Assembly (NCBI RefSeq): GCF_000186865.1
Contig: NW_008705602.1
Span: 48,705-62,454, forward strand
From: Aureococcus anophagefferens
Lineage: Eukaryota; Sar; Pelagophyceae; Pelagomonadales; Pelagomonadaceae
Length of the DNA stretch: 13,750 nt
Direction of reading: 5' to 3'
In this document: piece after piece, positions 10,401 through 13,750 of the stretch
Layout of the letters: the number at the start of each line of letters is the position of its first letter
How positions within the stretch are numbered: the stretch's first letter is position 1
Notes under the pieces: model-generated
Database searches by the model: none
Seen by the model: the letters and a program-made list of their open reading frames with translations, nothing else
Told to the model about the DNA's origin: nothing
Made by a program: the position numbers and the translations under genes

Positions 10401-10668
10401 AATGTGCAGAAGTTTGGTGATAAGCTGCGAGCACTTCCTTGGAGATTCTGTCACGACTTTTGCATCTGAGAATACTCGGCATTCTTGTAACACTGTGGCT
10501 TTTTCAAGATCGGCAAACGGCGAAGCTGAAATCAAAGTCAGGTGAATGGTTGGGTTAAAACGCACGACAGTCGGCATCCTCGCGCTTAAACTTATCCTTC
10601 AGACCTTGAATTTCTTTGACCATAGATGAGAGAGAGAGTCCGCTAGTTTCTTCGAGGCCATCCGACAT
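7402..10668 (-). CDS. COPG: Coatomer subunit gamma (gamma-COP), ten exons
   Basis: Subunit of the COPI coat's adaptor-like subcomplex, acting on Golgi-to-ER and intra-Golgi vesicles. Exons: 10668-10569, 10525-10281, 10226-10111, 10063-9969, 9915-8510, 8466-8226, 8170-8093, 8042-7840, 7795-7659, 7609-7402; 942 residues (human COPG1 is 874). Seen: N-terminal SPFADLEKATVLQECRVF, DDVIIVTSSLTKDM, a helical-repeat trunk with SNRSIATFAITTLLKTG (about 364-380) followed by a DRLMKQISSFMNEIADEFK stretch, and EDDEVRDRATLALRLL. After a variable linker comes the appendage: MPEF, LTESETEYV (about 695-703), EEYPLEDVEIS, AWESLD and LGMQ. Splice junctions were chosen where the joined protein follows known gamma-COP sequence, and all phases add up. 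The ATG at 10668 is the first in frame and gives a 40-residue N-terminus before SPFADLEK, comparable to other gamma-COPs. No frameshift or missing domain. Confidence 0.95.
7610..7658 (-). other. gamma-COP intron 9 (49 nt)
   Basis: GTGCGT donor, CACTTAG acceptor. Joins CLGM to QPEDNSQT across a split Gln codon, restoring the LGMQP motif of the appendage. Confidence 0.93.
7796..7839 (-). other. gamma-COP intron 8 (44 nt)
   Basis: GTGTGT donor, CTTCAG acceptor, GTTGAC inside. Joins DFMGK to ARVADTDFRSAWESLD, matching the conserved FRxAWES region. Confidence 0.92.
8043..8092 (-). other. gamma-COP intron 7 (50 nt)
   Basis: GTATTC donor, TGACAG acceptor. Joins AAKLRCG to VTTRSWLVLRR across a split Gly codon. 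The appendage then matches the family in length. Confidence 0.85.
8171..8225 (-). other. gamma-COP intron 6 (55 nt)
   Basis: GTGATG donor, ATGTCAG acceptor, TTTGAAC inside. At first sight this is a one-base frameshift in the appendage. Removing the intron joins QLLVDAR to ITLESTDDDN and restores an ungapped alignment to the gamma-COP appendage. Confidence 0.88.
8467..8509 (-). other. gamma-COP intron 5 (43 nt)
   Basis: GTCAGG donor, CTCGTAG acceptor, GCTGATAC inside. Joins the end of the trunk linker (PAASAQ) to SASTAIHTS and on to the appendage. Unspliced, the frame stops at 8483. Confidence 0.88.
9916..9968 (-). other. gamma-COP intron 4 (53 nt)
   Basis: GTGAAC donor, ATGTAG acceptor, TTTGACA near the end. 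Joins SSALVAG to AHLIRGSPDVVRRWVNE across a split Gly codon, as expected from the family. Confidence 0.93.
10064..10110 (-). other. gamma-COP intron 3 (47 nt)
   Basis: GTTAGT donor, ACTCAG acceptor. Joins RVLAK to MIDATMLGAIERY across a split Met codon, matching the conserved TMLxAIERY segment exactly. Confidence 0.93.
10227..10280 (-). other. gamma-COP intron 2 (54 nt)
   Basis: GTTGTC donor, CAAATAG acceptor. Joins FIKE to VAETCNPDDVIIVTSS. The in-frame TAG is the acceptor itself. A donor three bases later (GTCATT, 51 nt) also keeps the frame and adds one Val. Confidence 0.8.
10526..10568 (-). other. gamma-COP intron 1 (43 nt)
   Basis: GTCGTG donor, ATTTCAG acceptor, CTGAC 13-17 nt from the end, which is a good branch-point candidate. 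Joins REDAD to SSPFADLEK. Unspliced, the frame stops. Confidence 0.9.
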
Positions 10669-10850
10669 CTCGGCTCACGGATCGACGGCCGATGTCTGCT
10701 GCTACTAGCATACACAAGGATAGCTAGGGTTCAACGTAACTTCGACCACGGTCGCCACAGCGCTCGTTTTGCGCGGGGTTTTGCCTGGGACTTGCCAGTC
10801 GTCCTATGGGGAGTTGCCCAAAATAGGAATGGCGTCCATTGGACACGATC
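10669..10850 (-). promoter_or_regulatory. Putative gamma-COP upstream region
   Basis: On the minus strand, CTAGTA lies about 35-40 bases before the ATG (plus 10703-10708). TCCAATGGACG (CCAAT-type box) lies about 165-175 bases before it (plus 10833-10843). The same two motifs stand at nearly the same distances before the kinesin ATG. Confidence 0.35.
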
Positions 10851-11110
10851 CGGCGACCACAGAGTCCTACCAGTAGCTGCATAGGGTCCCCGGCTTATCC
10901 CGGTGCTCCGACAATCGGGCGTTTGAAACCGAGGACCACGACGACGAGAATGAACCTGAGATTATTTTGACATCGACAGTGTCGGGGAGCCTCCCTGACC
11001 ACTCCTCCAAAGCCACATAGGCCCCCTGGACGGCGTCCCACAGTGCGAGCTGCGCGTTACTGAGCCCAGTGCACCGATCAAAACTCAGATTCTGATAGCC
11101 TGGATTTAAA
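10851..11110. other. Intergenic, no gene seen
   Basis: No ORF with protein character, no repeat match to the other intergenic copies, and no RNA gene that I could recognise. Confidence 0.4.
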
Positions 11111-11127
11111 AGTCAACATTTTTGTTG

Positions 11128-11151
11128 AACTTCAGCACTTTTGTTGAAGTT
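11128..11151. repeat. Inverted repeat (7-bp arms)
   Basis: AACTTCA at 11128-11134 pairs with TGAAGTT at 11145-11151 around a 10-base loop. A TTTTGTTGAA direct repeat overlaps it. It lies in an AT-rich island within GC-rich spacer. A second small hairpin, ATCAAA/TTTGAT, is at 11231-11247. Confidence 0.55.
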
Positions 11152-11400
11152 AAATCTTGCGATTTCGCGACCCGAACCAGCGACCGCGCGCAAAAAGCCA
11201 TCGCAAACGTGCAATTAACGCGCGAATATCATCAAACTTGCTTTGATACGACCATAACCCAATTTTGGCCGTGATTTCAGCCCGCGGACCGCCGCGACAC
11301 CGCGCCCGCGCGCGCGGTCGACGTACAGCCTCTATGGACGACTAATGACTCTGGCTCCGCCGGCCGGAATTCGATGATTGATCTTTATTAATTAATTTCC
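11152..11400. other. Intergenic; alternating CG tract
   Basis: Holds the 11231-11247 hairpin and a CGCG-rich tract around 11299-11317, then an AT-rich patch (TTATTAATTAATTT, 11387-11400). No gene is supported. Confidence 0.45.
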
Positions 11401-11903
11401 TATGGGTGCACCTAGATGTACGTTGATCGGGGCACTGACTGAGCCCAATGGATCTAGATACAGCGCCCAAAAGCTGATCAGGGCTGACGAATTCAAGGCC
11501 TGGCAGGGAGATGGGGTCGAGCCCTTCCGCGACCAACCTTATAACCCTCCCGCCGCCCGGTTGGGCTTCCATTACCGTCGAGATTACCAGAAAACCATGC
11601 CCAGTGAACTCTAGCCGGTCGCCCGACCCCCGGACTAGGGATGTTACTTAGTATTTTTTTAGCTGGATCTCAAGAGCTCGCCGAGATTACCTTAAATTTA
11701 CAATCTTAGGCTGAGTGGAGTTCCTAGGGCCGAGCATTACCGGAATTACCTAAGACCTACGGAGGCCCTTAGGGTGTACGTAAGAGCTCCGACGTACGTG
11801 GCATGTCACAGAACATACTCGTGCTGCCCCTGAGGCCCCGCGGCCCCGCGGCCGCCGCCGGCGGCAGGACCCCCCTTGCGTCGAACGGGACCCCAGGCCC
11901 TGA
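11401..11903. other. Intergenic, possible old repeat debris
   Basis: A 70-codon plus-strand ORF (11402-11614) shows no family I recognise. The word ATTACC recurs four times between about 11580 and 11750. A GC block around 11838-11876 includes a GCCGCCGCCGGCGGC near-palindrome. This may be transposon debris, but nothing identifies it. Confidence 0.35.
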
Positions 11904-12022
11904 GGGAACCCACGACGTCCCCGATAATTCTGGGTCGGCGGCTGGGGGCTTTATTCAGGCGCCGGGGGGCGCGGGCGGGCCCCAAACTAGAACGCGTCGA
12001 ATTTCCCGCGTTCGCACTCGGC
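11904..12022 (+). repeat. Dispersed GC-rich repeat, copy C
   Basis: Aligns with 6925-7048: GGGAACCC, CCCCGATAATT, TGGGTCGGCGGCTGGGG, CAGGCGCCGGGGG, and a 21-base identical run ending in CCCGCGTTCG. It lacks the 14-base internal duplication of copy B and lacks its left part. Confidence 0.75.
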
Positions 12023-12108
12023 CCGACTAATATCCCGGCGCGGCTAGCTCAACGCAAATAGTCCCCACGGCGCGGCTGGCACCTGAAAAGTTCTGCTTTT
12101 TACACTGC

Positions 12109-12184
12109 TGGCGGCTGGGGGCTTCACGCGGGCGCAGGCGGGGCCCGAACTAGAGCACGTCGAATTCCCCGCGGGCTGGGTCCG
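12109..12184 (+). repeat. Dispersed GC-rich repeat, copy D (partial)
   Basis: Matches the right half of copies B and C: GGCGGCTGGGGGC, GGGCCCGAACT, CGTCGAATT and CCCGCG, then GCGGGCTGGGTCCGG, which corresponds to the right end of copy B. It lies in the same orientation 87 bases after copy C. Confidence 0.65.
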
Positions 12185-12462
12185 GCGAGGCCGATACTTG
12201 CTGGCGTCAAGCGAGCGAACATGAACCCACATACATCCCCGACAATGTTGCGTCAGTTGGAAATTTGACAGGCAACATTTTTGCCGCTAAAACCACGCAT
12301 ATGGCCGCGCACCCGGGGCATGCAACCAGCGACTTGATTCAAGAGCCGTTCCAATTCTCGCTCGAGCCGCAAACTTGAGATCTAGCGTGTTCTCTCGTCC
12401 GGTAGGGTCATGACTAATTTAGTTGACTTGGCAATAGGAACTCTGTTTCAGTTTTGCAAACA
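12185..12462. other. Downstream flank of RPN2
   Basis: Follows the RPN2 stop on the minus strand. No AATAAA appears on that strand within 200 bases. No gene or repeat match is evident. Confidence 0.45.
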
Positions 12463-13750
12463 CTAATTTGGCCAAGAAAAGGGCAAGGGCAGGTCTGCTT
12501 CCGCGCACCCAAGGGACTCTAGGGACAATGTGTTTATCGCGACAGTCACGTCAGACTCTGAGGGCCGACAGTCTTTGAGCATGACAACACCCGTGGGTCT
12601 TACCTTGGCAACTGCAGGGATGTAACGCTGATCAAAGAAGAAGGAACAATGCGCTTGCTGAGCATCTAATATACGAGACGGGTTGGGAAGAAAGTGATGT
12701 TTCTCGCTGTGTGATTCATCCTCCGCACTTTTTCCTTCGTTCAGCTGCGTGTTCTTCGAGCTTATTAGTCTGACGGTGTCCGGCGCATCTGAATGATAAG
12801 AATCACGATGATCTTTTTCTCTGTCTCTCATTCTGTCTCTAGCTTGCTGCTTCAGAGTTGTTGACAAGATTGCGGTTACAACGCGCTCCCTCTTGGCTTC
12901 CTTTTTCTCTTTGATCTTGGATGGATACGCGTACTTCGATGCCGTGGATGCGCAAAATACACTAAAAGACGTGGGCAATCTGAAATCCTTATTCACTCCA
13001 ACCAGCACAGACGGAGTGAGCGCAAGGGAAAAGAAGTGCAGCATTGGATACCAATACCAATGTTGAGTCCAAAGAGCAATACCTATGCACGCGCTTGGGC
13101 GAATGAAACCACCAGATGAGCACAGAGAAACAGAGCAATTCCGCCCACCAGCATCTATGATCCCAGCAGCGACAATGGCACCAAGTTTGGTCAATGCGGA
13201 AGGATATTTGTCTTTAACCATTTTAGCTATCTTTTCGCGAAACCATTTGACTGACGGCGTGTTAAATTCTGACTGCTGCATCAGGATAAGAGACAGCGAC
13301 AGCAAGCAACCCTGCCGGACGAAGTCGACAGGGTCGGATAGCATTGGCTGCAATAAAAGCAGAGACTCGGGATCTCCAGTACCAGCGCACGAAATTCCTA
13401 TGGCTAGGCATGCACCGTAGCGAACATGAGGATTGAAGCTCTCCGCTAATAATGTTACCAGAGTTGGTACTCTACGCGGACTGCGAAACAAGACCAACCC
13501 AAGACACGTGACAGCAGCTCTGCGCACATCATCTGAAACATCAGACACAGCAACGTGTAAGAGACGCCGGACTGCAGAATTGTGCGCCGTTCCAACATAA
13601 GCTAACCCGATCGCATACATACCCCCATACCGAATGATTGCATCACGATCTCGACAGAGCTGCTCTATCACTGGCTCAGCAAGATTCTCTTGGCCAAACC
13701 CAATAAGAGCTAATGAGAGGACAATGCTGCGAATTATTTTTTCATGTGCG
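12463..13750 (-). CDS. RPN2: 26S proteasome regulatory subunit Rpn2/PSMD1, C-terminal part (5' end outside window)
   Basis: Largest non-ATPase subunit of the proteasome base, a scaffold linking the ATPase ring with ubiquitin receptors. The frame is open to the right edge, with the first full codon at 13749. The visible 428 residues start in the proteasome/cyclosome repeats (AHEKIIRSIVLSLALIGFG), continue through LCRDRDAIIRYGGMY, RRLLHVAVSDVSDDVRRAAV, NPHVRYGACLAIGISCAGTG and DPVDFVRQG, and reach the C-terminal domain (GAIVAAGIIDAGGRN, TQHWYWYPMLHFFSLALTP, GVNKDFRLP). A charged, Lys/Arg/Asp-rich linker follows, then the conserved end block with NPSRILDAQ and VVMLKD. About half of a roughly 950-residue protein is missing only because of the window edge. 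No intron is seen in this 1.29 kb, unlike its neighbours. Confidence 0.97.
   Translation of the reverse strand, partial: AHEKIIRSIVLSLALIGFGQENLAEPVIEQLCRDRDAIIRYGGMYAIGLAYVGTAHNSAVRRLLHVAVSDVSDDVRRAAVTCLGLVLFRSPRRVPTLVTLLAESFNPHVRYGACLAIGISCAGTGDPESLLLLQPMLSDPVDFVRQGCLLSLSLILMQQSEFNTPSVKWFREKIAKMVKDKYPSALTKLGAIVAAGIIDAGGRNCSVSLCSSGGFIRPSACIGIALWTQHWYWYPMLHFFSLALTPSVLVGVNKDFRLPTSFSVFCASTASKYAYPSKIKEKKEAKRERVVTAILSTTLKQQARDRMRDREKDHRDSYHSDAPDTVRLISSKNTQLNEGKSAEDESHSEKHHFLPNPSRILDAQQAHCSFFFDQRYIPAVAKVRPTGVVMLKDCRPSESDVTVAINTLSLESLGCAEADLPLPFSWPN

Noticed and set aside
11402..11614. A 70-codon plus-strand ORF in the large spacer
   Set aside because: No recognised motif, overlapping opposite-strand ORF of similar length, and no supporting context. 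Kept only as part of the spacer description.
11949..11954. AATAAA on the minus strand as a polyadenylation signal for RPN2
   Set aside because: It lies about 510 bases beyond the stop codon inside repeat copy C, too far to be credited without transcript data.
1..13750. tRNA, rRNA, CRISPR, bacterial operon or viral signals
   Set aside because: By eye I found no tRNA-like T-loop context, no repeat-spacer array and no prokaryotic gene. The genes and introns are plainly eukaryotic.

Overview
The window is nuclear DNA of a eukaryote, most likely a unicellular alga or protist. The evidence is three conserved eukaryotic housekeeping or cytoskeletal genes, two of them interrupted by very short spliceosomal introns (43-55 nt). 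By eye the base composition is near 50% GC, with GC-rich intergenic patches. I cannot name the species. The compact introns recall cyanidiophyte red algae, but that is only an analogy.

All three genes are on the minus strand. From right to left they are: (1) the C-terminal half of the 26S proteasome base subunit Rpn2/PSMD1 (12463 to the right edge, 5' end outside the window, no intron in the visible 1.29 kb); (2) a complete coatomer gamma subunit (gamma-COP) gene (7402-10668), which I rebuilt as 10 exons and 9 introns giving 942 residues; (3) a long kinesin of the kinesin-7/CENP-E type (239-5925), rebuilt as 5 exons and 4 introns giving about 1833 residues, with an N-terminal motor and a coiled-coil tail of some 1,450 residues. 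The three work in different processes (proteolysis, COPI vesicle coats, microtubule motility), so nothing here suggests a functional cluster.

The spaces between genes (1-238, 5926-7401, 10669-12462) hold decayed, GC-rich dispersed repeats. One family has copies at about 6816-7097, 11904-12022 and 12109-12184, and a partial copy at 218-302. The partial copy encodes the last 20 residues and the stop codon of the kinesin. Two short opposed ORF fragments (6239-6442 minus, 6485-6691 plus) may be transposon remnants. I found no tRNA, rRNA, CRISPR array or intact mobile element.

The most notable points are the tight intron lengths with almost unconstrained donor positions +3 to +6, the repeat-derived kinesin C-terminus, a single intron that decides between a 493-residue and an approximately 1833-residue kinesin, and two short motifs placed at matching distances upstream of the kinesin and gamma-COP start codons. 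No new multigene system is evident.
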